Source of the DNA: Candidatus Zixiibacteriota bacterium
GTDB taxonomy: Bacteria > Electryoneota > B3-LCP
Assembly (NCBI GenBank): GCA_003599535.1
Contig: QZKQ01000023.1
Coordinates: forward strand, 1-36,200
DNA: 36,200 nt
Direction: 5' to 3'
Shown here: positions 19,300 to 28,737 of the stretch, piece by piece
Position numbering within the stretch: the first letter of the stretch is position 1
Layout of the letters: every line of letters starts with the position of its first letter
Notes under the pieces: model-generated
Seen by the model: only the letters and a program-made list of their open reading frames with translations
Database searches by the model: none
What the model was told of the DNA's origin: nothing
Made by a program: the position numbers and the translations under genes

Positions 19300-20340
19300 A
19301 TGCAGCACCGGGCATCAGAGCTGGCCGAGCTGCTGGGCGGCCGGCTGGAAGGCGATCCCGAGACGGTCATTACCGGGCTGGCCAAGATCGAGGAGGCCGG
19401 CCCTGGAGAATTGACCTTTCTGGCCAATCCCCGCTACGAGAAGTATCTGGATCAAACCGGAGCAGCGGCGGTCCTGGTTTCCCTGCAGCAGAAGACGCCG
19501 GATCGCACCGTGATCCGGGTGGATGATCCCTACCTGGCCTTCTGCCGTCTCCTGGCGTTGTACTATCCGGAAGAGAACCCCCTGGAGCCCGGCGTGCATC
19601 CCACCGCCGTGCTGGCCCCGGACGTGGAGCTGGGCCGGAACGTGCGTCTCGGCGCGCACGTCTGCGTGGGCGCCGGCAGCCGCCTCGGCGACGGGGTAAG
19701 CATCTACCCCAACGCGGTGATTGGCGAGCGCGTCACCATCGGCCGGGACAGCGTCATCCGCGCCGGAGTGTCACTGCGCAGCGGCGTGCAGATCGGCTCC
19801 CGGGTGATCATCCAGGACCATGCCGTCATCGGATCCGACGGCTTCGGCTTCGCGCCCAAGGCCGCCGGGGATTACCAGAAAATCCCCCAGGTCGGCACCG
19901 TCATCATCGAAGATGACGTGGAGATCGGCGCGGGCTGCACCATTGACCGGGCCACCCTGGGCGTCACCCGGGTGGAAACCGGCACCAAGCTGGACAACCT
20001 GGTCCACGTGGCCCATAACGTGACCATCGGCGCCCACACCGTCATCGCCGCACAGACCGGCATCTCCGGGTCCACCCGGTTAGGCCGCAACTGCATGATC
20101 GGCGGGCAGGCGGGATTCGTGGGGCACATCACCCTGGGCGACGGGAGCATGGTGGGGGCCAAGTCCGGCATATCGAAGAATTGGCCTGCCGGAAGCAAAA
20201 TATCCGGCTACCTGGCCAAGAACCACATAGAGGACTTGCACATCCTGGCGGCGGAGCGGAAATTACCCGAATTGCTGAAGAAAGTCGAACGGCTGGAAAA
20301 ACAAATCGAGGAATTGAGCGCCAAACTCTATGGGAAATGA
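19300..20340 (+). CDS. lpxD: UDP-3-O-(3-hydroxyacyl)glucosamine N-acyltransferase (LpxD)
   Basis: N-terminal LpxD domain 'ELAELLGGRLEGDPETVITGLAKIEEAGPGELTFLANPRY', hexapeptide repeats, 'IGSDGFGFAP', 'KLDNLVHVAHNV'. Confidence 0.97.
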   Translation: MQHRASELAELLGGRLEGDPETVITGLAKIEEAGPGELTFLANPRYEKYLDQTGAAAVLVSLQQKTPDRTVIRVDDPYLAFCRLLALYYPEENPLEPGVHPTAVLAPDVELGRNVRLGAHVCVGAGSRLGDGVSIYPNAVIGERVTIGRDSVIRAGVSLRSGVQIGSRVIIQDHAVIGSDGFGFAPKAAGDYQKIPQVGTVIIEDDVEIGAGCTIDRATLGVTRVETGTKLDNLVHVAHNVTIGAHTVIAAQTGISGSTRLGRNCMIGGQAGFVGHITLGDGSMVGAKSGISKNWPAGSKISGYLAKNHIEDLHILAAERKLPELLKKVERLEKQIEELSAKLYGK

Positions 20341-21745
20341 CACCCTGAAGCGGCAGCGGACGCTAAAGGCTTCCACCTCGTTGTCGGGCATCGGGCTGCA
20401 CACCGGCAACTCCTGTTCGCTGACGTTCCACCCGGCGCCCGAGAACCATGGCATCCGGTTCCGGCGACTGGACGTGCCCGGCTCACCCTCCATCCCCGCT
20501 TTAATTGACCACGTGGTAGACATTTCCCGGGGCACCACCATCGGCATGGGGGAGGTCCGCGTCCATACCGTGGAGCACGTCCTGGCGGCTCTGGCGGGGC
20601 TGGAAATTGACAACGCCCTGATTGACCTGACCGCCTCCGAGCCCCCGGTGGGCGACGGGTCGGCCCTGCCCTTCATCGAAGCCTTGACCAGCGTGGGATT
20701 CGAAGAGCAGAACGCGCCCAAAGAGTACCTGGAAATCGAGCAGACCCTGATCTACCACGACGATGCCAAGGGCATTGATCTCGTGGTGGTGCCGGCCCCG
20801 GTGTTCCGCATCACCTATATGGTGGACTACCGCAACCCCGCCCTAGGGACGCAGTACACCTCCATGTACGATCTGGCCGAGGAGTTCGTCCGGGAATACG
20901 CCGCCGCCCGCACCTTCTGCTTCCTGTCGGAAGTGGAGATGCTGAAGGAACAGGGATTGATCAAGGGGGGAAGCACCGATAACGCCCTGGTGATCCTGGA
21001 CCGCCCGGTGGATCCCAGCGAATTCGACCGCCTGAAGGCCCTGTTCGGCCTGCAGACGGAGGTGAGCCTGGGGGAAAACGGCATCCTCGACGGCAAGCCG
21101 CTGCGCTACTACAATGAACCGGTGCGGCACAAGGCTCTGGATTTGATCGGCGACCTGGCCCTGCTGGGCCTGCCCCTCCGGGGACACGTGCTGGCTGCCC
21201 GGGCGGGACACGCAGCCCACATCGAGCTGGTGCGGCTGATCCGCAAGGAATATGAGAAGAAGAAGATCATCCGCAGCTACCAGGGCAAGCTGTCCAAGGA
21301 CATCATCTTCGACGCCGCGGCCATCTCCCGCCTGCTGCCCCACCGTTACCCCTTCCTGCTGGTGGACCGCATCGTGGAGCTGTCCCCCGGCGAGCAGGTG
21401 GCGGGTCTGAAGTGCGTCACTATCAACGAGCCGTTCTTCCAGGGTCACTTCCCCGGCTATCCCATCATGCCCGGAGTGCTGGTGATCGAAGCCCTGGGAC
21501 AAGCCGGCGGCGTGCTGCTGCTGAATTCCGTGGACGATCCGGAGAAGAAGCTGGTGTTCTTCACCGGGCTGGACGAGGTGCGCTTCCGCAAACCGGTGCT
21601 GCCGGGTGATCAGCTCTTTTTAAAGGTCGAAATGGAATTCTTCCGCCGGGGATTGTGCCGCATGAAGGGCAAGGCGTATGTCAACGACACCGTGGTCGCC
21701 GAAGCGGTGATGTCCGCGGTGGTTCGCAACCGGGAGGAGGCGTGA
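20330..21745 (+). CDS. lpxC/fabZ: bifunctional LpxC deacetylase / FabZ 3-hydroxyacyl-ACP dehydratase fusion
   Basis: LpxC: 'GIGLHTG', 'VHTVEHVLAALAGLEIDNA', 'GDGSALPFIEAL', 'RHKALDLIGDLALLG'; then FabZ: 'LLPHRYPFLLVDRIVEL', 'NEPFFQGHFPGYPIMPGVLVIEALGQAGG' in the same ORF. Confidence 0.97.
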   Translation: MGNDTLKRQRTLKASTSLSGIGLHTGNSCSLTFHPAPENHGIRFRRLDVPGSPSIPALIDHVVDISRGTTIGMGEVRVHTVEHVLAALAGLEIDNALIDLTASEPPVGDGSALPFIEALTSVGFEEQNAPKEYLEIEQTLIYHDDAKGIDLVVVPAPVFRITYMVDYRNPALGTQYTSMYDLAEEFVREYAAARTFCFLSEVEMLKEQGLIKGGSTDNALVILDRPVDPSEFDRLKALFGLQTEVSLGENGILDGKPLRYYNEPVRHKALDLIGDLALLGLPLRGHVLAARAGHAAHIELVRLIRKEYEKKKIIRSYQGKLSKDIIFDAAAISRLLPHRYPFLLVDRIVELSPGEQVAGLKCVTINEPFFQGHFPGYPIMPGVLVIEALGQAGGVLLLNSVDDPEKKLVFFTGLDEVRFRKPVLPGDQLFLKVEMEFFRRGLCRMKGKAYVNDTVVAEAVMSAVVRNREEA

Positions 21746-22509
21746 AGATTCACCCCACCGCCATCATTGATCCCCGTGCCGAGCTGCACGAGGGCGTGGA
21801 GGTCGGCCCCTATGCCATCATCCAGGATGATGTGATCGTCGGGCCCCGGTGCGTCATCGGGCCGCACGCCCTGCTGGCTTCCGGCGCCCGGCTGGCCGCC
21901 AACGTAAAGATCGGCAAGAGCGCCGTCATTTCCGAAGCGCCCCAGGATCTGAAATTCAAGGGCGAGCCGTCGGTGGTGGAAATCGGCGAGAACACGGTGA
22001 TCCGCGAGTTCGCCACCATCCACCGGGGCACCGTGGCCACGGGCCGCACGGTGGTGGGCCCGGACTGCTTTCTGATGGCCTACAGCCACGTGGCCCACGA
22101 CTGCGTCCTGGAGGGCAAGAACATCCTGGCCAACGCCGTCAACCTGGCGGGTCACGTGCACCTGGAAGAGCAGGTGACCATCGGCGGAGTGGTGCCGGTG
22201 CACCAGTTCGTGCGCATCGGGCGGCATTCGTTTATCGGGGGCGGCTACCGCGTGCCCAAGGATGTGCCTCCCTACATCCTGGCGGGCAACGAGCCGCTGC
22301 GCTACTGCGGCCTGAATGCTGTGGGCCTGAAGCGCCGCGGATTTTCCTCCGCCACCATGGCCGCCATCAAGCGTGCTTACACCCTGATCTACAACAGCAA
22401 CCTGAACGTATCCCAGGCGCTGGCCCGCATCCGGGAAGAAGTGGAGTTGACGCCGGAAGTGCTATACGTTCTGGAATTCATCGAGAAGAGTGAACGCGGG
22501 ATCATCTGA
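21742..22509 (+). CDS. lpxA: acyl-ACP--UDP-N-acetylglucosamine O-acyltransferase (LpxA)
   Basis: GTG start overlapping the TGA of lpxC-fabZ (GTGA); 'IHPTAIIDPRAELHEGVEVGPYAII', 'APQDLKFKGE', 'IREFATIHRGT', 'YSHVAHDC', 'NEPLRYCGLNAVGLKRRGFS'. Confidence 0.97.
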   Translation: MKIHPTAIIDPRAELHEGVEVGPYAIIQDDVIVGPRCVIGPHALLASGARLAANVKIGKSAVISEAPQDLKFKGEPSVVEIGENTVIREFATIHRGTVATGRTVVGPDCFLMAYSHVAHDCVLEGKNILANAVNLAGHVHLEEQVTIGGVVPVHQFVRIGRHSFIGGGYRVPKDVPPYILAGNEPLRYCGLNAVGLKRRGFSSATMAAIKRAYTLIYNSNLNVSQALARIREEVELTPEVLYVLEFIEKSERGII

Positions 22510-23287
22510 CCGGCCGGCCGGGCGGCTGATCCAGGACGGCGCCCACAGCGGCCGCTTCAATATGGCGGCAGATCTGTACCTGGCGGCTGAAGCCGAGCGC
22601 ACCGGGTCCCTGCACCTGCGCCTCTATACCTGGGATCAACCGACGCTGTCCCTGGGCTACCATCAGCGGCTATCCCCGGAACGACTGGAGGCTTGTCGCC
22701 GGCAGGGCGTCCCCGCGGTGCGCCGCCCCACCGGCGGCCGCGCCGTGCTGCACGACAACGAATTGACCTACGCCCTGGCGCTGCCCATGGATCATCCCCT
22801 TCTGGCGCAGGGGCGCGATGCGCTGTTACGGAAGATCGGCGCCGTTTTTGTCGCCGCGGCGCAATCCCTTGATCTGCCCGCCGAAATGGTCCGGGCCGGC
22901 AGCCGGGAGGAAGACTCAGCCAAGCCCCTGATTAAAGGCAGTCCCCTCTGCTTCGACAGCCTTTCCCGCTGGGAGGTGCGCCTGGACGGCCGCAAGTGGA
23001 TCGGCTCGGCGCAACGGGTGCTGACCAGGAGTTTCCTCCAGCATGGTTCCATCCTGCTGGGGCCGGGGCGGTTAAGCCTGGCCGCACTGCTGAGCTTACC
23101 CGGCGAAGATCCCGCCACAGTCCCCTTCAACCTCGATGCCTCCGCCCTGCGCCGGCACCTTCCGGAGGCCTGCCGTCTTCATCTCGCCTGCAAGTGGCAT
23201 GAAGCAGCGTTTACCCATCAAGAATTGGAGCAAATCAGACGATTTATGGAGGAGGAAGAGTCCGCTTGGCAGCTTGATAATCCTTGA
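22490..23287 (+). CDS. lipoate-protein ligase / LipM-like octanoyltransferase family
   Basis: GTG start; 'NMAADLYLAAEAE', 'LSLGYHQRL', 'VRRPTGGRAVLHDNELTYALALP', 'SPLCFDSLSRWEVRLDGRKWIGSAQRV' (Cys and Lys in LipM-like positions). Confidence 0.82.
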   Translation: MNAGSSDRPAGRLIQDGAHSGRFNMAADLYLAAEAERTGSLHLRLYTWDQPTLSLGYHQRLSPERLEACRRQGVPAVRRPTGGRAVLHDNELTYALALPMDHPLLAQGRDALLRKIGAVFVAAAQSLDLPAEMVRAGSREEDSAKPLIKGSPLCFDSLSRWEVRLDGRKWIGSAQRVLTRSFLQHGSILLGPGRLSLAALLSLPGEDPATVPFNLDASALRRHLPEACRLHLACKWHEAAFTHQELEQIRRFMEEEESAWQLDNP

Positions 23288-23372
23288 TTCCTCGAAGGCG
23301 AACACCGAGGGCAATGGGGATAGCATGGCAACAGACAGTATGTGATCTGGTAACGCTCACCTTAACAAGGAA

Positions 23373-24287
23373 ATGGGAGGAGACATGAGGACGCGCAGCA
23401 GCATACTGATGGCCATCTTACTAACCATCGCGTTTACCATCGCGCCGGCACAAGCAGACGATGAGAATCCCTTTGAAGCGTTGGTTAAAGATGGCGCCAC
23501 GACGGTTACCGACAGCATCTTCGGGGCCTTCTCGGAGATTTTCCACACCGGCGTGACCGGCGGCCAGTTTCATACCGCTGCCACGCACAAAGCGCTGGGT
23601 TTCGACTTGGGAGTCCGGACCATGCTGGTGATGATTCCCACCGGCGAGAGCGCCGCTTTCGATACCGCCGAAATTTCGATGTTCCCAGTACCTGTAGCCC
23701 AGGCTTCCGTCGGCTTACCCTACGAACTGGAAGTCATGGCGCGGGGTTTCGGCGTCAAATTTGAGGATGCGAGCGTTTCGCTGTTCGGCATTGGGGTGAA
23801 GAAGAATTTCAAATCCTTCATCCCCATCCCCATGTTCCCGGACATTTCCGCAATGGTGTCGTATCACAAGTTTAAGGCCACCTACACGACCTTCACGGCC
23901 AATGACGTACGGATGGCGCTGGGCGAGCAGCCCATTCAGGAGTACGATGCAACCTTTGACGCCGGCAACCTGATGAACTCGACGCACTGGAGCATCGATA
24001 TCATCGCCTCCAAGCGGTTCAGTTTCCTGATCATGTCCATCCAACCTTACCTGGGGGTGGGTTACGATGCCAGCACGATCAAGTATGAATGGTCGCTGAC
24101 GGAGACCACCCCGGTAGTCCCTAACTTCGCGTTGCCAATGGTGGTTTCCGGTGAAAACAAGGCTTCCGGCGCCCGCCTGACCATGGGCCTGGATTTCTCC
24201 CCGTTCCCTTTCGTGCATATCTTCGGAGACTACAACATCGGGAAGTTCAACCAGGCGACGGTGGGCCTGGCGGTAAGCGTGCGATAG
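23373..24287 (+). CDS. predicted secreted/outer-membrane protein, possibly DUF6588-like
   Basis: Signal peptide 'MRTRSSILMAILLTIAFTIAPAQA'; beta-rich sequence ending 'FGDYNIGKFNQATVGLAVSVR'. ATG is preceded by 'gggaggagac'; exact start uncertain (23373 or 23385). Confidence 0.6.
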   Translation: MGGDMRTRSSILMAILLTIAFTIAPAQADDENPFEALVKDGATTVTDSIFGAFSEIFHTGVTGGQFHTAATHKALGFDLGVRTMLVMIPTGESAAFDTAEISMFPVPVAQASVGLPYELEVMARGFGVKFEDASVSLFGIGVKKNFKSFIPIPMFPDISAMVSYHKFKATYTTFTANDVRMALGEQPIQEYDATFDAGNLMNSTHWSIDIIASKRFSFLIMSIQPYLGVGYDASTIKYEWSLTETTPVVPNFALPMVVSGENKASGARLTMGLDFSPFPFVHIFGDYNIGKFNQATVGLAVSVR

Positions 24288-24308
24288 CGGGAAGCGCCTG
24301 ATCGTTCC

Positions 24309-25460
24309 ATGAAAAAGATCGTCATCCTGGGGTCCACGGGCTCCATCGGCCGCAGTACCTTGGAAGTCCTCCGCAACCTGGGACCAGACTATGCCGTCCA
24401 TGCCCTGGCGGCCCGGTCACAGATCGAAACGCTGGCCGGGCAGGTGCGCGAATGGGCCCCCCGAAGGGTGGCGGTACCCGACTGCGAGACGCTGACGCGC
24501 CTGCGCCGCGAACTGCCGGACGCCTCCGCGGAACTGTCCTGCGGGGAGGAGGCCCTGGAGAGGCTGGCCCGCGACCCGGAAGCCGGCGTGGTGGTCAACG
24601 CCCTGGTGGGCGGCGCCGGCCTGCGCGCCACCATCGCCGCGCTGGAAGCAGGAAAAGTTGTGGCGCTGGCCAACAAGGAGAGCATCGTCATGGCCGGGCG
24701 GCTGGTCGCGGAGACCGCCGCCCGGCATGGCGGAACCGTGCTGCCAGTGGATTCCGAGCATTCCGCCGTGCACCAGTGCCTGCGGGGGGAAGACCCCGCC
24801 CGCATTGGCTGCCTCCTCCTGACCGCCTCCGGAGGGCCCTTCCTGCGGCGGGAAGCGGACAGTTTCGCCCGTGTGACTCCGGAGGAAGCCCTGCGCCACC
24901 CCAACTGGCTCATGGGCCCCAAAATCACCGTGGACAGCGCCACCCTGATGAACAAGGGCCTGGAGGTCATCGAGGCCCATTATCTTTTCGACCTGCCCCC
25001 CGAAAAGATTGGCGTGGTCATTCACCCCCAGTCGGTGGTGCATTCCCTGGTGGAATTCGTGGATGGGTCGCTGAAGGCGCAGTTGTCCCTGCCGGACATG
25101 CGCATCCCCATCCAGTACGCGCTGACCTACCCGGATCGCCTTCCCGCCCGCTTCGTAGCCACCGACCTGGTCCGGATCGGCGCGCTGGAATTCGAAGAGC
25201 CGGACTTGGGCCGCTTTCCCTGCCTGGAACTGGCCTACGAAGCCCTGCGCCGGGGGGAAGGCTACCCCGCGGTGCTGTCCACCGCCAACGAAATCGCCGT
25301 GGAGGCGTTCTTACAGGGAGACCTGGCGTTCGACCGCATCCCCTGGTTGATCGAGCAGGCCATGGATGCCTGCCGACCCGGTACGATGAATGACCTGGAA
25401 TCCGTACTACTGTTAGATGACTGGACCCGTAAATTCTGTGTAAGACTGCTGCAAAGGTGA
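24309..25460 (+). CDS. dxr: 1-deoxy-D-xylulose 5-phosphate reductoisomerase
   Basis: 'ILGSTGSIGRSTLEVLRN', 'ALANKESIVMAG', 'LPVDSEHSAVHQCL', 'LTASGGPF', 'MGPKITVDSATLMNKGLEVIEAHYLF'. Confidence 0.97.
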   Translation: MKKIVILGSTGSIGRSTLEVLRNLGPDYAVHALAARSQIETLAGQVREWAPRRVAVPDCETLTRLRRELPDASAELSCGEEALERLARDPEAGVVVNALVGGAGLRATIAALEAGKVVALANKESIVMAGRLVAETAARHGGTVLPVDSEHSAVHQCLRGEDPARIGCLLLTASGGPFLRREADSFARVTPEEALRHPNWLMGPKITVDSATLMNKGLEVIEAHYLFDLPPEKIGVVIHPQSVVHSLVEFVDGSLKAQLSLPDMRIPIQYALTYPDRLPARFVATDLVRIGALEFEEPDLGRFPCLELAYEALRRGEGYPAVLSTANEIAVEAFLQGDLAFDRIPWLIEQAMDACRPGTMNDLESVLLLDDWTRKFCVRLLQR

Positions 25461-25467
25461 GTATATC

Positions 25468-26529
25468 ATGATTTTGACGCTGCTGGCGTTTATCGTTGTC
25501 CTGGGCGTGATCATTTTCGTGCACGAATTGGGACATTTCCTGGCCGCCAAGGCGGTAGGGATCCGGGTGGAAACTTTTTCCTTGGGATTTCCCCCCAAGG
25601 CCGTGTCGCGCAAGGTGGGGGAGACGGAGTACGTCATCGGCTGGGTGCCGCTGGGCGGCTACGTTAAGATGGCAGGCATGGTGGACGAGAGCATGGACGA
25701 GAAGCCCCTGACCGGCGCGCCCTGGGAATTCATGTCCAAGAGTTACCCCCAGAAGATCTTCGTGATTTCCGCCGGGGTATTGATGAATTTTCTTCTGGGT
25801 ATCCTGATCTTCTTTCTGCTCACCTGGTTCATCGGCATCGCCCAGGTGGGGGGGCCGGTCGTAGGGGCGGTTGTGCCCGGATTGCCCGCCGCGGACGCCG
25901 GCATCCAGGAGGGCGACACCATTACAGTCATCAACGGGCAGGAGATCGCCACCTGGCAGGAGCTGACCGACATCGTCCATCCCGCGGCGGGGGAATCCCT
26001 GATGGTGCGGTGGGTGCACGAAGGGGAAACCCGCGAAGCCCTGCTGGTGCCCCAGGAGCGCACCTTTCCCCAGGGCGATTCCACCGTGACCCTGGGTTTG
26101 ATCGGCATCAATCCCAGGGCCAACTTCGAAAAGGTGGGCCTGTTCGAAGCCTTTCGGAACGGACTGAGAATTACGTGGTTCATAATAACACAGAGCCTCA
26201 GAGTCGTGCAGATGTTGATCACCGGCCAGGCCGGGATGAACGACGTGGCCGGCCCCATCGGCATCGCCCAGATTTCCGGGCAGACCATCCGCTCTGGAGT
26301 GGTGGACTTCATTTCCCTGATCGCCAACGTTTCCGTCAGTATCGGACTGCTGAACATCCTGCCTCTGCCGGTACTGGACGGCGGGCACTTGGTGTTCATC
26401 ACCATTGAAGCCATCATCCGCCGGCCCATTCCCACCAAGGTGAAGCTGAATATCCAGAAGGTGGGATTGGTGCTGCTGCTGGCCCTGTTCCTGGTGGTCA
26501 GTTTCAACGACATCCTGAGATTTTTCTAA
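25468..26529 (+). CDS. rseP: RIP metalloprotease RseP (site-2 protease family)
   Basis: 'FVHELGHFLAAKAVGIRVETFSLGF' (HExxH), one PDZ region, 'GLLNILPLPVLDGGHL'. Confidence 0.95.
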   Translation: MILTLLAFIVVLGVIIFVHELGHFLAAKAVGIRVETFSLGFPPKAVSRKVGETEYVIGWVPLGGYVKMAGMVDESMDEKPLTGAPWEFMSKSYPQKIFVISAGVLMNFLLGILIFFLLTWFIGIAQVGGPVVGAVVPGLPAADAGIQEGDTITVINGQEIATWQELTDIVHPAAGESLMVRWVHEGETREALLVPQERTFPQGDSTVTLGLIGINPRANFEKVGLFEAFRNGLRITWFIITQSLRVVQMLITGQAGMNDVAGPIGIAQISGQTIRSGVVDFISLIANVSVSIGLLNILPLPVLDGGHLVFITIEAIIRRPIPTKVKLNIQKVGLVLLLALFLVVSFNDILRFF

Positions 26530-26539
26530 ATCCGACCGC

Positions 26540-27931
26540 ATGAAGAATCATTTGATCATCCTGTTGTGCATACCGGCCGTGGCCGGCCTCCTGCTGCTGG
26601 GAGGGTGCGCGGGGCATCATCGCCCGGCCCCTCAGCCGGCGGCCGCCCCGGGCGATTCGGGGCCGCACCCGCGGGCCCTGGATCATTTCATCCGGGGTGT
26701 GGTACTGGACCAGCAGGGGGAGGTCACCCGGGCCATCGGGGAATACCGCCGCGCCCTGCTCTACGATTCCACCGCCGCCAGCATCTACCTGGCCATGGCC
26801 GAGGATTACTACGCCCTGAAGCTGTACGATGACGCCGTCATGCAGTTGCAGACCGCGGCCCGCATGGAACCGGATAACGTCCAGGTGCTGGAGTTCCTTA
26901 GCGACCTGATGATGGCGACCGGCTACATGGATTCCGCGGTGGCCCTGATGCAGCGGATCATTGACCTGCGCCCCGAAGACGATCGCTATCACCGCAACCT
27001 GGCCGGGCTGTATCTGCGCCTGGACCGCCCAGCCGAGGCCATCGCCCAGTACGAGGCCATCCTCGATCGCAATCCGGAAGACGTGGAGACCCTGAGCCAG
27101 GTCAGCACCATGTACATCGTACTGAAGGATTTCGAGAAGGCGCTGGACGCCTCCCACAAGTTGTACAGCCTCGATTCCACCGATGACCGGGTGGCCTTCA
27201 CCCTGGCTTCCCTGCTGGCGGAATTGAAACAGTCCGAAGAGGCCGATCACTACTTTGCCCGGGCTGTAAAACTGAATCCCGACGATCCCCGCTATTACAC
27301 CAACTGGGCTTACCTGCACGTGGGCAACCAGGGGTATTGGCAGGCCATCAATATCCTGCAAAAGGGGACCCGCCATCACCCCAACGCCCCGGACATCTGG
27401 TCCCTGATGGGGTCGGCCTACGAGCGCGCGGGGCAGGATTCCCTGGCGGTCCGCTCCCTGGATCGTGCCCTGGAGCTGGATGCCACCCAGCTGGGCCCCT
27501 ACATCACCCTGGGATTCATCCATGACCGCCGCGGCGAAGTGGAGAAGGCCATGGACATCTACGCGCAGGGCCTGGCCATCGCCCCGGAAGATCCCCTGCT
27601 GCTGAATAACTACGCCTACCTCCTGGCCGAACGCAAGATCCGCCTGGGCGAGGCCCTGACCATGGTGCAAACGGCCCTGCAGAAGAGCCCCGGCAATCCT
27701 TCCTACCTGGACACCGCCGGCTGGGTTTACTACGGCCTGGGGGAATATAACAAGGCCCGCGAATACCTGGAACGGGCGCTGGCCCTGGACAGCGAGAACG
27801 CTACCATCCTGGAGCACCTGGGGGACGTTTATGCGGCCTTGGGGGACAAAGAGGCGGCCCGGGATTACTGGATCAGGGCGCTGCAATTCGACAGCGCCAA
27901 CCTCCAGGTGCGGGAGAAGCTGGAGAAATGA
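26540..27931 (+). CDS. TPR-repeat lipoprotein
   Basis: Lipobox 'AGLLLLGGC'; serial TPRs including 'ATILEHLGDVYAALGDKEAARDYWIRALQ'. Confidence 0.85.
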   Translation: MKNHLIILLCIPAVAGLLLLGGCAGHHRPAPQPAAAPGDSGPHPRALDHFIRGVVLDQQGEVTRAIGEYRRALLYDSTAASIYLAMAEDYYALKLYDDAVMQLQTAARMEPDNVQVLEFLSDLMMATGYMDSAVALMQRIIDLRPEDDRYHRNLAGLYLRLDRPAEAIAQYEAILDRNPEDVETLSQVSTMYIVLKDFEKALDASHKLYSLDSTDDRVAFTLASLLAELKQSEEADHYFARAVKLNPDDPRYYTNWAYLHVGNQGYWQAINILQKGTRHHPNAPDIWSLMGSAYERAGQDSLAVRSLDRALELDATQLGPYITLGFIHDRRGEVEKAMDIYAQGLAIAPEDPLLLNNYAYLLAERKIRLGEALTMVQTALQKSPGNPSYLDTAGWVYYGLGEYNKAREYLERALALDSENATILEHLGDVYAALGDKEAARDYWIRALQFDSANLQVREKLEK

Positions 27932-28737
27932 CGGCCCACGGACGCGCCCTGGCCGTCCTGGCGGTGGCGGCCTTGGGAGGGCTGGCCGGCTGCGCCCGGG
28001 TCCGGCCCAACCTGGAAGACCTGCCCCTGCCCACTTCAGACGAAATCCTGCTGAAGGTTGAAAACAATTACCAGGAATTGAAGGACTTCGCCGCTTCCGG
28101 CGTGGCCGTGTTCAGCGGCGACACCCTGCCCCGGACGGCCGCGGGCCTGCGAGTGCAGTACCTGCGCCCGGATTACCTGCAATTGTCTCTGCGGGGACCG
28201 GTGGGCTATCACCTGGGCACCCTGATACTGGCCGGGGACCGCTACATGCTGGATTTCGGCCAGTCCCGCGTGCGGACGGAAGGCTGGGTCGAGGATTTCG
28301 AGTTTCCCCGGATCATGGGCCTGGAATTGGGCGCCGACGAGCTGCTCGACATGTTCCTGCCCCTGATCCACGTCCCCTACCGCCCCGACAGCGTGACGGT
28401 CGAGCGCGACCTGGAAGCCCAGGCCTATCTCCTGTCCTGGAGCGACGGCCGCCTCGACTACCGGCTGTGGGCCGACCCGTACGAACCCCTCTTCACCCGC
28501 TCACTGATCCTGTCCCGGGGCGATACCCTGGCGTACAAGACGGTCAGCGAGGTGAAGCGGCGGTCCGGCGTGTACGCGCCGCAGGCCTGGGAGGTGCGCC
28601 TGGGCCAGGGGGAAGGATCCTACCACCTGAAACTCGAGTTCCGGGAAATGAAGGTCAATGCCGGCCTGAAAACGGACGATTTCATGTTTACCGCGGGCGC
28701 CCGGCCCGACCCCACGGAGGTTCCCGTTGCCCCCTAA
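27928..28737 (+). CDS. DUF4292/LolB-like lipoprotein
   Basis: ATGA overlap with upstream gene; lipobox 'ALGGLAGC'; 'VQYLRPDYLQLSLRGPVGYHLGTLILAGDRYMLDF' resembles LolA/LolB-fold DUF4292. Confidence 0.6.
   Translation: MTAHGRALAVLAVAALGGLAGCARVRPNLEDLPLPTSDEILLKVENNYQELKDFAASGVAVFSGDTLPRTAAGLRVQYLRPDYLQLSLRGPVGYHLGTLILAGDRYMLDFGQSRVRTEGWVEDFEFPRIMGLELGADELLDMFLPLIHVPYRPDSVTVERDLEAQAYLLSWSDGRLDYRLWADPYEPLFTRSLILSRGDTLAYKTVSEVKRRSGVYAPQAWEVRLGQGEGSYHLKLEFREMKVNAGLKTDDFMFTAGARPDPTEVPVAP

Noticed and set aside
25018-26541. 507-aa - strand ORF opposite dxr/rseP
   Set aside because: His/Gln/Asp-rich antisense translation of codon-biased DNA; no domain motif; spans two confident + genes.
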